Positions 23,401 to 32,458 of a stretch of 64,000 nt of DNA are shown here, piece after piece. The stretch lies in contig NW_004190356.2 in NCBI RefSeq assembly GCF_000224145.3, positions 124,001-188,000 on the forward strand, given 5' to 3'. How positions within the stretch are numbered: position 1 is the first letter of the stretch; the number at the start of each line of letters is the position of its first letter. Position numbers and translations under genes: made by a program. This DNA comes from Ciona intestinalis. Taxonomy: Eukaryota; Chordata; Ascidiacea; Phlebobranchia; Cionidae. Below the pieces are notes generated by a model. The model saw nothing but the letters and a program-made list of their open reading frames with translations, ran no database searches and was not told the DNA's origin.

Positions 23401-26217
23401 GTCTTTTTATGTTTGCTGCTACGTTTGGATTTTTCAGCAATGGTTACGGCTTAATAAAAGCATCTGCGGCAGTTATGTTGGGTCGAAATAAATTTGTTGA
23501 CGCTTACAGCTGGATGCTAATGTTTGAAGGATTGGGTGCACTATTGGGACCACCAATGGCAGGTCAGTGAATACTTACTGTGTACTATAGTTATTGCATC
23601 ATTGTTATTGGGCAAGTATTTTATCCCATTTTTTTTAAAGCACTGTTTCGGTTTCTTTGGTCGTAAGTTTACAACTGGTAATTATAGCTTACAGTTATAA
23701 CTCAGCATGGGAATTAAATCTTAGTATTCAGTCTAATTTGCGCGTGATTAAGGTGTACAGTTGCTATTAGTTAACACATTGCACACCGTTTATGACTTGA
23801 CTATAAACTGTCCTAATAAAATCATACTGTACGTGTCAATTTATTGGAGCTATGCTCTCTTCTTGTCAACAGGTTGGTTTTATGACGTCACACAAAGCTA
23901 CGACTGGGGGTTCCGGATGGCTGGATTTGGTTTGATTATTTCTGGGTTAATTTTGGTTACGAAACCGCGCAATAATACACAAGACGTTTAATTACCTTTA
24001 CTACATTCTAATACATGGGTGGTCTCTATATTTGCATCGTCAATACCATCGTACTGAATCTGCTATAATACTGTTTCAAATTATATTTTTTTTAACATTT
24101 TATCATACTGTTACCTCTTACTTACTTGTCTTAAATGTAATTGAAATAATTTTGTAACATATTTTACACATTTCAATATATTTCCGCACAAATGTCAGGA
24201 GAACTTTAATACATTTTTGATAATACATATACAAAAAGAAAAAAACGTTTATTGGGGTACTGATTATTAGGGTACTGATTATACACTTGTAAAATGANNN
24301 NNNNNNNNNNNNNNNNNNNNNNNNNNNNNNNNNNNNNNNNNNNNNNNNNNNNNNNNNNNNNNNNNNNNNNNNNNNNNNNNNNNNNNNNNNNNNNNNNNNN
24401 NNNNNNNNNNNNNNNNNNNNNNNNNNNNNNNNNNNNNNNNNNNNNNNNNNNNNNNNNNNNNNNNNNNNNNNNNNNNNNNNNNNNNNNNNNNNNNNNNNNN
24501 NNNNNNNNNNNNNNNNNNNNNNNNNNNNNNNNNNNNNNNNNNNNNNNNNNNNNNNNNNNNNNNNNNNNNNNNNNNNNNNNNNNNNNNNNNNNNNNNNNNN
24601 NNNNNNNNNNNNNNNNNNNNNNNNNNNNNNNNNNNNNNNNNNNNNNNNNNNNNNNNNNNNNNNNNNNNNNNNNNNNNNNNNNNNNNNNNNNNNNNNNNNN
24701 NNNNNNNNNNNNNNNNNNNNNNNNNNNNNNNNNNNNNNNNNNNNNNNNNNNNNNNNNNNNNNNNNNNNNNNNNNNNNNNNNNNNNNNNNNNNNNNNNNNN
24801 NNNNNNNNNNNNNNNNNNNNNNNNNNNNNNNNNNNNNNNNNNNNNNNNNNNNNNNNNNNNNNNNNNNNNNNNNNNNNNNNNNNNNNNNNNNNNNNNNNNN
24901 NNNNNNNNNNNNNNNNNNNNNNNNNNNNNNNNNNNNNNNNNNNNNNNNNNNNNNNNNNNNNNNNNNNNNNNNNNNNNNNNNNNNNNNNNNNNNNNNNNNN
25001 NNNNNNNNNNNNNNNNNNNNNNNNNNNNNNNNNNNNNNNNNNNNNNNNNNNNNNNNNNNNNNNNNNNNNNNNNNNNNNNNNNNNNNNNNNNNNNNNNNNN
25101 NNNNNNNNNNNNNNNNNNNNNNNNNNTGTTGGGGTTCGATTATATAAGCAGGCGTGACCTTGAAGAAGCTTGTATTGTATATGTACGATTAGTACGAACT
25201 CAGTTATGATTAACATGCGGTCTACACAACGATGATGATAATAATGGCCGCCGGCCGGATACACGTGACATTAGAATTATGGGTATTCTGTTACATCATG
25301 CCCCAAATTTACCTATAAAAGACCAATATGTTTAGTTGTTTATGCAAGTTTGAAACTTATTATTTTCGTTTATATATATAGCGGGTTTATATATAATTCA
25401 CAGAAACCAAAAGCAACTTTAATATCTATAACCTTCGGCTCTTTTATAGCCTTGAAACTGAAGTACTGAACCCTTTGTTTCTTTTACTTTTGAACTGTCA
25501 AGATATCATCATACCTGTATGTATAGGCTTATTGTACCATGCATCAAAATAGCTACTAAGTTTTACTATATAGATTCTGTGCGGCATGTCAGTTGCTGTA
25601 AGTCCCTTCTGGTCGGACAAGATCGGCCTTTTTATGTTTGCTGCTACGTTTGGATTCTTCAGCAATGGTTACGGCTTAATAAAAGCATCTGCGGCAGTTA
25701 TGTTGGGTCGAAATAAATTTGTTGACGCTTACAGCTGGATGCTAATGTTTGAAGGATTGGGTGCACTATTGGGACCACCAATGGCAGGTCAGTAAATACT
25801 TACTGTGTACTAAGCTTATTGCATCATTGTTATTGGGCAAGTATTTTATCGCAATTTTTTTCAAAGCACTGTTTCTGTTTCTTTGGTCGTAAGTTTAGAA
25901 CTGGTAATTATAGCTTACAGTTATACCTCAGCATGGGAATTAAATCTTAGTATTCAGTCCAATTTGCGCGTGATTTAGGTGTACAGTTGCTATTAGTTAA
26001 CACATTGCACACCGTTTATGACTTGACTATAAACTGTCCTAATAAAATCATACTGTACGTGTCAATTTATTGGAGCTATGCTCTCTTCTTGTCAACAGGT
26101 TGGTTTTATGACGTCACACAAAGCTACGACTGGGGGTTCCGGATGGCTGGATTTGGTTTGATTATTTCTGGGTTAATTTTGGTTACGAAACCGCCCAATA
26201 ATACACAAGACGTTTAA
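11438..26217 (+). CDS. Monocarboxylate-transporter-like MFS protein (SLC16 family), haplotype 1
   Basis: Eight exons with matching phases: 11438-11636, 12486-12629, 13049-13212, 13865-14054, 14452-14578, 15473-15611, 25574-25787 and 26099-26217. Total about 431 residues. The N-terminus has a conserved TM1 (YRWVVLCMVFLSNFLTWGVT), then GPLYG and CGIIGGLTMSLGLSMSYFA for TM2-3, an alanine/glycine-rich TM4-5, and TM6 (GAMLIIGGICLNNVV). A hydrophilic loop follows, then TM7 (FLRLIVSDFICWLCLFIPYV), AGFIGRPVTGAL, and TM9-12 up to GLILVTKPPNNTQDV. The order of motifs fits MCT/SLC16 proton-linked transporters of the plasma membrane; the substrate cannot be told. An AG acceptor lies one base before the ATG, suggesting a spliced leader or 5' UTR intron. 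Intron 6 holds the LTR element, and the interval 16691-25126 contains gaps plus the second haplotype. Confidence 0.8.
11681..11872 (-). mobile_element. MITE copy in transporter intron 1
   Basis: TAGTAGGATGGGGGAATATG at the left and CATCTTCCCCCATCCTACTA at the right. The allelic copy is at 19605-19798. Confidence 0.82.
12010..12157 (-). mobile_element. MITE copy in transporter intron 1, internally deleted
   Basis: Compared with its allelic copy at 19942-20138, this one lacks about 55 bp of the centre. Ends are GTGGGTTGGGGGGAGATGGG and CCACCTTCCCCCACCCTAC. Confidence 0.8.
12268..12390 (-). mobile_element. Left half of a MITE, upstream of exon 2
   Basis: The copy runs from GAGTGGGGGAGACAC to the TTGTTTAAAACACAATCA block and then stops in a short duplicated AATAAGTGGATTA phrase. 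Its other half is not adjacent. A right half lies on the other side of exon 2. Confidence 0.75.
12668..12753 (-). mobile_element. Right half of a MITE, downstream of exon 2
   Basis: Begins in the CATCGTTGGTAATTGTTTAA block and runs to CGTCTTCCCCACCCTACTA. Together with the left half it brackets exon 2. In the second haplotype one uninterrupted MITE stands here and exon 2 is missing. Confidence 0.78.
13288..13418. other. Assembly gap (131 N)
   Basis: Run of N within intron 3 of the transporter. The second haplotype covers the corresponding interval at about 20980-21075 without exons. Confidence 0.99.
14182..14366. repeat. Diverged MITE-like repeat in transporter intron 4
   Basis: Starts AAAATGGGGTAAGTTGGGA, contains the family's TCTCGTCCCACTTGGTGG block, and ends CCCATATTACCCCCACTACC. 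The centre carries a local duplication (AAATACCGGATYGTCGTCAT) that the second haplotype (21825-21976) has only once. Confidence 0.6.
14938..15122 (+). mobile_element. MITE copy, eroded ends, transporter intron 5
   Basis: Left part ATAAGATGGGACACCTTTAG and right part TTTCCTATCTTCCCCCATC. The following bases contain a short duplicated phrase (TCATTTGGTCTTATGTCAAT and a variant) absent from the second haplotype. Confidence 0.68.
15637..15810 (-). repeat. LTR (left copy, 3' LTR of the element)
   Basis: 174 bp with TGTAATGTTGGGG at one end and TCTGTTACA at the other. Contains a GGCCGCCGGCCGG palindrome-like motif near the end. Confidence 0.88.
16037..16690 (-). mobile_element. Reverse transcriptase part of the gypsy-type element
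   Basis: The minus-strand translation shows Ty3/gypsy reverse-transcriptase landmarks in order: DMKDGYWHV, FLRMPFGISSA, an ADDI catalytic box, then FKVNTVEYMGN, the LQRLLGMTKYLAQYIPN thumb segment, and the start of an RNase H region. This is a fossil or young element piece cut by the gap, not a host gene. A reading frame that joins it across the N run to a lectin signal peptide at 17287 is an assembly artefact. Confidence 0.85.
16691..17190. other. Assembly gap (500 N)
   Basis: Run of N joining the interior of the LTR element to the second-haplotype contig. The round length suggests an arbitrary gap size. Confidence 0.99.
17227..17287 (-). CDS. Lectin gene B exon 1, second haplotype copy
   Basis: 61-bp exon encoding the signal peptide MNSIVCFLLTFALVLIVTAQ with the same GTAAGT donor as 8271-8211. 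The rest of the gene is not present in this contig because the contig ends at 17191 in the TA/CA microsatellite. Confidence 0.8.
17837..18021 (-). mobile_element. Hybrid MITE, second haplotype
   Basis: The left part matches the haplotype-1 MITE at 8824. The right end (GTCCCATATTCCCCCACCC) matches the short MITE at 9683 and the sequence beyond it. The 0.7 kb between those two copies is absent here. Confidence 0.8.
18494..18543. other. Assembly gap (50 N)
   Basis: Run of N in the second-haplotype upstream region. Confidence 0.99.
19605..19798 (-). mobile_element. MITE copy, second haplotype (allelic to 11681)
   Basis: Same ends and orientation as the haplotype-1 copy, with small indels including an extra GGA near 19743. 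Confidence 0.8.
19942..20138 (-). mobile_element. MITE copy, second haplotype (allelic to 12010, full length)
   Basis: Keeps the TCACGACTTCCATAGACCG centre that the haplotype-1 copy lacks. Confidence 0.8.
20249..20445 (-). mobile_element. Uninterrupted MITE at the exon 2 deletion junction
   Basis: The left half matches 12268-12390 and the right half matches 12668-12753. The join falls in the TTTAAAACACGATCAGGG block shared by both half-elements. Confidence 0.8.
24298..25126. other. Assembly gap (829 N)
   Basis: Run of N between the end of the second-haplotype contig and the right LTR. Confidence 0.99.
25122..25295 (-). repeat. LTR (right copy, 5' LTR of the element)
   Basis: The visible 169 bp are identical to the left LTR. 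The first five bases fall in the gap. It is followed by the TCATG target duplicate. Confidence 0.85.
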
Positions 26218-26623
26218 TTACCTTTACTACATTCTAATACATGGGTGGTCTCTATATTTGCATCGTCAATACCATCGTACTGAATCTGCTATAATACTGT
26301 TTCAAATTATATTTTTTTAACATTTTATCATACTGTTATCTCTTACTTACTTGTCTTAAATGTAATTGAAATAATTTTGTAACATATTTTACACATTTCA
26401 ATATATTTCCGCACAAATGTCAGGAGAACTTTAATACATTTTTGATAATACATATACAAAAAGAAAAAAACGTTTATTAGGGTACTGATTATTAGGGTAC
26501 TGATTATACACTTGTAAAATGATTCAATTGTTACAGTACTGTGCCTGGTCTTCGCAAAAAAATTCCAAAAATGACATTTTATAAAAATTTCATTTAATAT
26601 TTTATAAAAATAGCATTTCAACA

Positions 26624-29618
26624 TCACACCCAATATTGCTTTTTACACAACAACAGTGGATATGGTGGGTACGTCACACCTGGTATGACGTATTCGGTCC
26701 AACCATTATCACCATACCCTACGTCATAAGGGTCCCACTCCATGGTCACGTGATGCATTGACCCCTCGAACCCCGCCACCGTTGCTGGGCGACGACGTGG
26801 AAATGGGGGTAAGTTAGGTGTTTCCCCTGGATTTGCTCCGAATCCAATTCTTCTGCAGGTTGATCTGTATATATATAAATATCGATTATATAAAGTAGGA
26901 TTGGGGAAGATGGGACTATTTTGCACTTTTTTTTCTTGTTCCATTCGGTAGCAAACAAAGAACATCCAAAGAATTCTAAAACCGTATCCTCGCGACTCTC
27001 AGTGATCGTTGTTGTTTGTTTAAAATATAATCAGGATATTTGGATGTTGTGTGCTAAACGTGTCCTATCTTCCCCTACCCTACTATATGCCAAAATCAAT
27101 TATAAATAAATGATAAAATAAATTATACCCAATTGGTTAAACAAAAAAAGGTTTGTCTTGTTGTTTAAAACCTCTGGTTTGAAGCTGGATTCTCCGGTTG
27201 CGTTCCGACGTTTGTTACATTCCCACGGGGCGTGACGTCATTTGCTTTAACTGTCCGCTTTTTCGATGACGTCAACTTTCCTTTGTGACGAAGATAATGA
27301 GTTGCATTCATGCTGGAATAATCAGAAGACACGATTCTCATTTCTACGCCAGCACTTGCACCGAAGTCGCTGTCGAAACCTGGCCCTTCACTGACATCTA
27401 GCGCGCAATTAAACGGCGATGCCTCCCTGAAAATAAAGCAATACTGTTTTAGAAATTGGATTTCAGTTCACAACTAATGTAATAACTTATAATGAAGGCT
27501 GAATTATAATGGTATAGCTTAGTATGTGAAACTTTCGGTGTTCGTATTTTTTTAATAAAAGTTCATCGGTATAAACTAACTAAAGCATAAAGACAGGGCA
27601 ACATGCACTTTAACATGAAAAAGAGAAACACATTTACACTGCTTGTTCGGTAACCATAATAAAAATTCAAAACAGTGCAAAAAACGATAAAAGGCCATAT
27701 GAAATCATATTCCGTTATTTGTTTTACCTTTGCAACATTTCAATCTGCCGCATATCCTGTCCAACTGCTACCAGACTATTGTTGTTAATAAAAGCTCCTT
27801 CATGTACGTAATAACCGGCGGGGCAATCATAGAAATATTCGTTTCCTCGAATAAAGACTGAGTCGTTGCTGTTTTCATCATCATTTTCTTGAATACTCTC
27901 AAGTGGAGTAATGCCTATTTAAGGAAAGGGTATGGTTATTTAAGAAGTTAAAGGGCCTAAGAGGTGATAGAGATAAAACATTTAAATCTAAATCAAATGA
28001 ATATAAATACATGTTTTATATAAATGAATGAATTAATGTAACTTGCTTTATCCTTACGTGGTCGGTATATCTTACTTTGTGGGTGATTATTTTTTTTTGT
28101 GGATTTTTAAATTTTTTATGTGTTGCTGATAGTTTGGACAACTCATTAGTGACCGTGTCTTGCAATTGCCGTTAAATGTCTTGCCCAAGGACACATACGC
28201 CCACGATGGTAGCAGCGACGAGCCATTACCTCTGGGTTAGAGGTAGGCGCGATAACCAACTGTGATACGGTGCAGGACATATATATACATATATCACTAT
28301 ATTATATCCTCACCCGATATGAACTGACTGTTCACTGAATTCGGTGGCACTGTAAGTGTTGTTATTGTTGCGTCATCATTCCGACCACACGAATCAAACA
28401 TCTGATCTTCTGTTTTACGCTCGTCACTAGGTGTGCACATAACTTGCTCCGCTGCGCCCTCTACCGAGCATCGTCGACTGGATAAATTCCGAACAGATTG
28501 ATGACTCCGCAAAGAGATTGTCGACATTTCCGGACAGTCCAATATCTCAATACTGCAACCGATATTCTGAAAGTATAAACCAATATGCTGTAAGATACAA
28601 CTAAGTATATAATAGTCTATTCGCGTTTGCAGGAAATATCTTATTTAGAATAATTATTAAATATCAAGTAGAAAAATGCAAATATTTTGCATCAAGACGC
28701 TTTATTCCTTTTACACTTTTTTTACTTATACCTTTAGTAAACATGCGACGTTCCAGTAATACGTCCACAGTTTTTGCCAAAGCTTTTACATTGTTTTAAT
28801 AATGGGTGGTAATATTTTTTTGCAAACACTTAGTAACCATCTTATTAAGGCTGTAACTATTTGAAATAAACGTACGTGAAGTAATATTGTCGCCTTCCAG
28901 CAAAAGTTATCGGTTTACCCAAAATTGTCGCTTTGCTGGTTATTTTTGACCCAAATATTTATAGAAGAAAATTCAATTATAAGACACATAAAGTTTGAAA
29001 ATATTAAGTTAGTTAAAAGTTGTATTAACCTTTGATGCGCCTTCATGCTGAGAGGCAGTTGGTTGGTTCTGGTTGTTTATGGAGTTATCAACGGAAGGCT
29101 GTTTTTGATAAGGATGAGAACTGATCGCTTTTGCTAGTTGCTCATGTCGTTGTACTTCTGAAAGTTTAAAGACATATGATCAATGTGTTATTCCATATAA
29201 AGCTAATTGCAGGGTTAAACTGAATTGAAAAAGTAAAATGTTTTAGGCTATATAAGAAGCGATGACGTATATGTATCTTTTATATGACAAACCTTGTAAA
29301 AAAACTACCTTTAATTGCAAAATACAAACAGTTAATCGAAAATACAACAAGTATAATGAATATAATAAAATTTTACAATAAAACATGGGTAAGAAGCATA
29401 CCTCTGTACGTATCAACTCTCTGTAGTCGTCTTGCTTCACCAAATTCACCCCTCTGGCTCTGGATTCGATGCATATGGAAACTTGGTTGTCCCATCGCTT
29501 CATAGGCAGATTCATCATACCTACATCTTTTACTAGAAGACCTTCCACTCTGCTTAAGCGTTCGACGAAGTCGTCTTTCTCTTGCCGAACAAGCGAAGCA
29601 ACTCATTTTCGAACCCAT
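26624..29618 (-). CDS. Unknown protein with N-myristoylation-type start
   Basis: Six exons with continuous phases: 29618-29402, 29157-29030, 28566-28314, 27914-27728, 27426-27172 and 26864-26624, about 426 residues. The start MGSKMSCFACSARERRLRR has Gly2 and Ser6 as in N-myristoylation signals, two nearby cysteines that could be palmitoylated, and a basic patch, so attachment to the inner face of a membrane is inferred. The middle is low in hydrophobic residues and rich in Ser, Asn and Gln. A more structured stretch lies in exon 4 (NEYFYDCPAGYYVHEGAF, then NNSLVAVGQDMRQIEMLQRE). The C-terminus is aromatic and proline-rich (WTEYVIPGVTYPPYPLLL). No transmembrane segment was seen and I do not recognise the family. 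It is convergent with the transporter, with about 400 bp between stop codons. A SINE lies in intron 3 and a MITE in intron 5. Confidence 0.7.
26892..27085 (-). mobile_element. MITE copy in intron 5 of the unknown gene
   Basis: AGTAGGATTGGGGAAGATGG at the left and TGTCCTATCTTCCCCTACCC at the right. Confidence 0.8.
28024..28285 (-). repeat. SINE, tRNA-derived, near full length
   Basis: Read on the minus strand it starts with a tRNA-like head (CAGTTGGTTATCGCGCCTAC, then CTCTAACCCAGAGG), continues with the GTATGTGTCCTTGGGCAAGA text, and ends in the ATTC repeat at the low-coordinate side. It is in intron 3 of the unknown gene. Confidence 0.75.
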
Positions 29619-29693
29619 GAGGTAAGTTTTAGTTAGTAAAATTCCTGCTGCATATACTTTGTAAAGACTTCTGCAATTTTACGCGTAAAGTAT

Positions 29694-29886
29694 ATAGTAG
29701 AGTGGGAAGAGATGGGACCCCTATTTTATTTTCTCGTTACATTTGAGAGTGAACGAAAATATTAAATGTCTTATCTAACCGCATCATCACGAGACCATAT
29801 AGACCGTTCCTACCTACCTCCTAAAACACGATCAGGATATTCGGATAGTATGTGCTAAAGGTGTCCCATCTTCCCCCTGCTTTATA
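29694..29886 (-). mobile_element. MITE copy
   Basis: TAGTAGAGTGGGAAGAGATG at the left and GTGTCCCATCTTCCCCCTGC at the right. It lies 75 bp upstream of the unknown gene's start codon. Confidence 0.78.
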
Positions 29887-30357
29887 TTAGATTATCATAT
29901 TGTTTAGTCTTAAAAAATATAAAACATATATGGGATACCTATTTATCCTAATATAAACCTCATTTTTTAAACCTTTGTAAAGTAAAGTCCACCTGATTTT
30001 ATTTGAACTGTTAATTCTTAAATCTCAACATAAAATATAAACTGCCACAATATTTTTAAAACATTAACTCTTAACGTAAACTGTCACACTTTTAACAATC
30101 AATTACAGACTAGGTTGAGCTACTACAATTTTGGTCTATACTAACACACTCCAGCAAGTGTAAAGTTCTCAGCAAGCGCACCGATTGCTTCGTAATCATT
30201 ACATTCTCGTGGAAAGCAAGGAGGAATCAGCTGATAACATTGAATAAAGTCAGCCAGTGGCACAAGCACGCGGACTGCTGTAACGTCAGCTTTTGGTTAA
30301 ATGCTGCGCTTTTAGTTCAACCATAGAAGCTTACAATCATCTTTGTATTTGCTGCAA

Positions 30358-30480
30358 GTGTATTTTATCATCCCGTTTGGTAGTAAACAAAGAATATTCA
30401 AAGAATTATAAAACCGTATCTTCCTAAAACCAATAGTATAGACCGTTGCATTTGTTTAAAACACGATCGTCTTTCCCCAA
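30358..30480 (-). mobile_element. MITE internal fragment
   Basis: Carries only the core TCCCGTTTGGTAGTAAACAA ... AAACACGATC. Both terminal repeats are missing. Confidence 0.65.
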
Positions 30481-30511
30481 AAGAGTAAATGCAAATAAAA
30501 CACGTTTGTTA

Positions 30512-30605
30512 AACCCCTATTGCGAAAGTTATCGCATTTGTTAGATTTTGGACATTTTTTTTAGATTTTTGGACACGCGGCAGGTGGACTACTCAGTGTT
30601 TCTAT
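30512..30605. repeat. Dispersed unclassified repeat, copy 1
   Basis: CCTATTGCGAAAGTTATCGC followed by a GGCAGGTGGACTACTCAGTG segment. A related copy is at about 57970-58055. Confidence 0.5.
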
Positions 30606-30631
30606 AACCCTGTATAAGCTAACCCACTCAT

Positions 30632-30745
30632 CTTTCGGCGCCGTGACTCAGTTAGTTGGCGTGCATGTCTCTAACCAAGAGGTGATGGGTTTAAGGCCTG
30701 TCGCTGCTACCATTATGAGTCACCAATGTAATGAACTTTCGTTAA
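30632..30745 (+). repeat. SINE head fragment
   Basis: GGCGCCGTGACTCAGTTAGT, then CTCTAACCAAGAGGTGATGG and CTGTCGCTGCTACCATTATG are the tRNA-like head and adjoining text of the ATTC-tailed family. The 3' part is lost. Confidence 0.65.
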
Positions 30746-31039
30746 AAAATGATTGCATAAATAATTCAAAGTTCAACAAGTTAAAATGTCAAGCGGTCGG
30801 CTTGCATCTAACAAATTTAAAGTACCGAACTTTCCATGGAAATAGAAATGCCGTGTTGTTGTTTTTCATATATTTTGTTTAGGCTTTGGTTTAAGCTCCT
30901 AATAGTTTAATAACTGGTTGAGACTTCTATTTATTTTGGCACCTTTATTTTAAATATCGTAGTCGTAACATTTACTCTGTTTTAGCTGCTTCAGTTTGTT
31001 TAATTGTAAGTCAGTATACTGAAATAGCAACCTGTTAAA

Positions 31040-32098
31040 ATGGATAAACCACAAATAATTACTCACCTTGAAAAGGGTATGAACCACACATTATATGATT
31101 GCAAATGGATTCCACGCAGTGCTCGTTTTGTGACACTTGGAAGCCACCCCCGTGGTACTGGTGCCATTAATGTCTTTGAAATAAATCAAAGAGAACTTCA
31201 GCTGGTAAAGGAATGTGAGACCCCTACTTCATTTAAGTGTGGAACATTTGCCGCCTCTTCTCTTCAAGCTAGAAACCTTGCAACTGGTGATTTCAAGGGG
31301 AAGTTATCAGTGTGGGATCTTGAGAATATGAAATCTACCTTCGATGTGGATGCACATTCTGAAATTATCAATGCAATTGATGGGGTTGGGGGTCTGGGAA
31401 TTGGGGAGGGGGCACCAGAGCTTGTTACCGGGAGTCGAGATGGGGCTGTAAAAGTTTGGGATGTACGGCAAAAAGATGCTCCTGTTGCTTGTATGGTGCC
31501 TGAGGAGGGAGAGGGTAAGAGAGACTGCTGGTCAGTTGCGTTTGGTGATGCGTACAACTCAGAGGAAAGATGTGTATGTGCGGGGTACGACAACGGTGAT
31601 GTGAAAATGTTTGATCTTCGTACAATGTCTTTAAAATGGGAGACAAACGTTAAAAATGGTGTTTGCTGTGTGGAGTTCGATAGAAAAGACATTCCAAAGA
31701 ACAAGCTTGTTGTAAGTTCATTGGAAGGAAAGTTTAAAGTGTTTGATGTTCGTACCCAACATCCAAAATCTGGTTTTGCATCTCTTAGCGAAAATGCTCA
31801 CAAATCGACAGTCTGGTTGGTACGCCATCTTCCACAAAATCGTGACTTGTTCATGACCACCGGAGGGTCAGGGTCGCTCTCACTTTGGAAGTATGAATAC
31901 CCACCCAAGCGTGTCAAAGAAGAAGATGGGGTTTCCAAAGGGGTGATTGGCTCACTTCAGTATTTACAGAACTCCACCATCTCCACACAACCAGTGTGTG
32001 GTTTAGATTGGAGTCCAGATAAACTTGGATTGTGTGTTACAGTTTCTTTTGATCAAGCACTGAGGGTGCTTATTGTTACGAAATTAAACAGAGTTTAA
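31040..32098 (+). CDS. DNAAF10: Dynein axonemal assembly factor 10 (WDR92/Monad)
   Basis: Single open exon of 352 codons, close to the vertebrate length of about 357. The protein is a WD40 propeller alignable end to end with WDR92: [20 protein letters not shown] at the start, then [122 protein letters not shown], and a terminal [11 protein letters not shown]. In the family it works with the R2TP/prefoldin-like co-chaperone in the cytoplasm to preassemble axonemal dynein arms. A polyadenylation signal AATAAA lies at 32409-32414. An acceptor-like TTTTAGCTGCTTCAG at about 30981-30995 may be a 5' UTR or spliced-leader junction. No promoter elements were identified. Confidence 0.95.
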   Translation: MDKPQIITHLEKGMNHTLYDCKWIPRSARFVTLGSHPRGTGAINVFEINQRELQLVKECETPTSFKCGTFAASSLQARNLATGDFKGKLSVWDLENMKSTFDVDAHSEIINAIDGVGGLGIGEGAPELVTGSRDGAVKVWDVRQKDAPVACMVPEEGEGKRDCWSVAFGDAYNSEERCVCAGYDNGDVKMFDLRTMSLKWETNVKNGVCCVEFDRKDIPKNKLVVSSLEGKFKVFDVRTQHPKSGFASLSENAHKSTVWLVRHLPQNRDLFMTTGGSGSLSLWKYEYPPKRVKEEDGVSKGVIGSLQYLQNSTISTQPVCGLDWSPDKLGLCVTVSFDQALRVLIVTKLNRV

Positions 32099-32408
32099 AT
32101 TTTACAATTGTATGTAGAACTTTTGAAAGTATAACATGCTGTATTTTAAATGTTATTTTTATACTTTAATTTGCAAAACTAGCGAACTCCGCATTATGCA
32201 AATCATTTCAAAACTTTTGTTAAAACCGGTAAAACAACTGATAATTTTGTAATAACTCAGACTTACAGTGCTGCTATTGGCTGTTTGTGAAAGTTCAGTT
32301 TGTTTACAATTTTTGTAATAATTTGATATCTGTTGCCTTACCATTCATAAAAATGAATTTAATACCTTGGCTCACTGTTTTTGTAGTACTAGTGTTTTTA
32401 TGTTGTTT

Positions 32409-32414
32409 AATAAA
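32409..32414 (+). terminator. Polyadenylation signal of DNAAF10
   Basis: AATAAA 310 bp after the stop codon. No stronger signal is nearer on the plus strand. Confidence 0.5.
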
Positions 32415-32458
32415 CTGATAATGAATTTAAAGTTGGAAGTTACTGTTCTTGTGAAGGA

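Larger units (their letters stand above)
19362..23991 (+). pseudogene. MCT-like transporter, second haplotype, disrupted allele
   Basis: Exons recognised: 1 (19362-19560), 3 (20741-20904), 4 (21511-21700), 5 (22065-22191), 6 (22906-23044), 7 (23349-23562) and 8 (23873-23991). Exon 2, which codes for 48 residues spanning TM2-3, is absent; joining exon 1 to exon 3 keeps the frame but removes two membrane segments. The last codon of exon 6 is TAA (23042-23044), where haplotype 1 has CAA. Amino-acid differences from haplotype 1 are few (for example HLD/HLE, LDY/LNY, RQR/RER, ECT/EYT, PRN/PPN). As sequenced this is a loss-of-function allele, or an assembly or base-calling error at two places. Confidence 0.75.
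17191..24297 (+). other. Second haplotype of 8.17-26.52 kb (misplaced haplotig)
   Basis: The sequence is collinear with 8173-15636 joined to 25301-26520, with a few percent differences and several indels. It starts in the lectin gene B exon 1 region and ends where 26520 continues. It lacks the LTR element, showing one intact TCATG at 23065-23069. It sits between two N runs inside the LTR element of the other haplotype, which is not a plausible genomic arrangement. A real tandem duplication is the alternative. Confidence 0.85.
15632..25300 (-). mobile_element. Ty3/gypsy-type LTR retrotransposon in transporter intron 6 (interrupted by gaps and a misplaced haplotig)
   Basis: The 3' LTR lies at 15637-15810 and the 5' LTR at about 25122-25295 (its first bases are in the gap), each 174 bp with TGTAA...TTACA ends. 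A 5-bp target duplication, TCATG, stands outside both (15632-15636 and 25296-25300). A purine tract on the minus strand abuts the 3' LTR. Reverse-transcriptase sequence reads leftward from the gap. The two LTRs are identical over the 169 bp visible in both, so the insertion is very recent. Most of the internal part is in N gaps, so whether it is whole cannot be judged. The true element covers only 15637-16690, unseen sequence, and the LTR at the right; 17191-24297 does not belong to it. Confidence 0.85.

Noticed and set aside
17191-24297. True tandem duplication of the transporter gene
   Set aside because: The copy would have to sit inside an LTR element whose two ends and target duplicates match a simple insertion. 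Gaps on both sides and allelic-level similarity favour a misplaced haplotig.
24206-25264. Long open frames across 24.2-25.3 kb
   Set aside because: Made almost entirely of N; no coding evidence.
31264-31704. 146-codon minus-strand frame within DNAAF10
   Set aside because: Antisense shadow of a conserved WD40 gene; its composition follows the sense codons.
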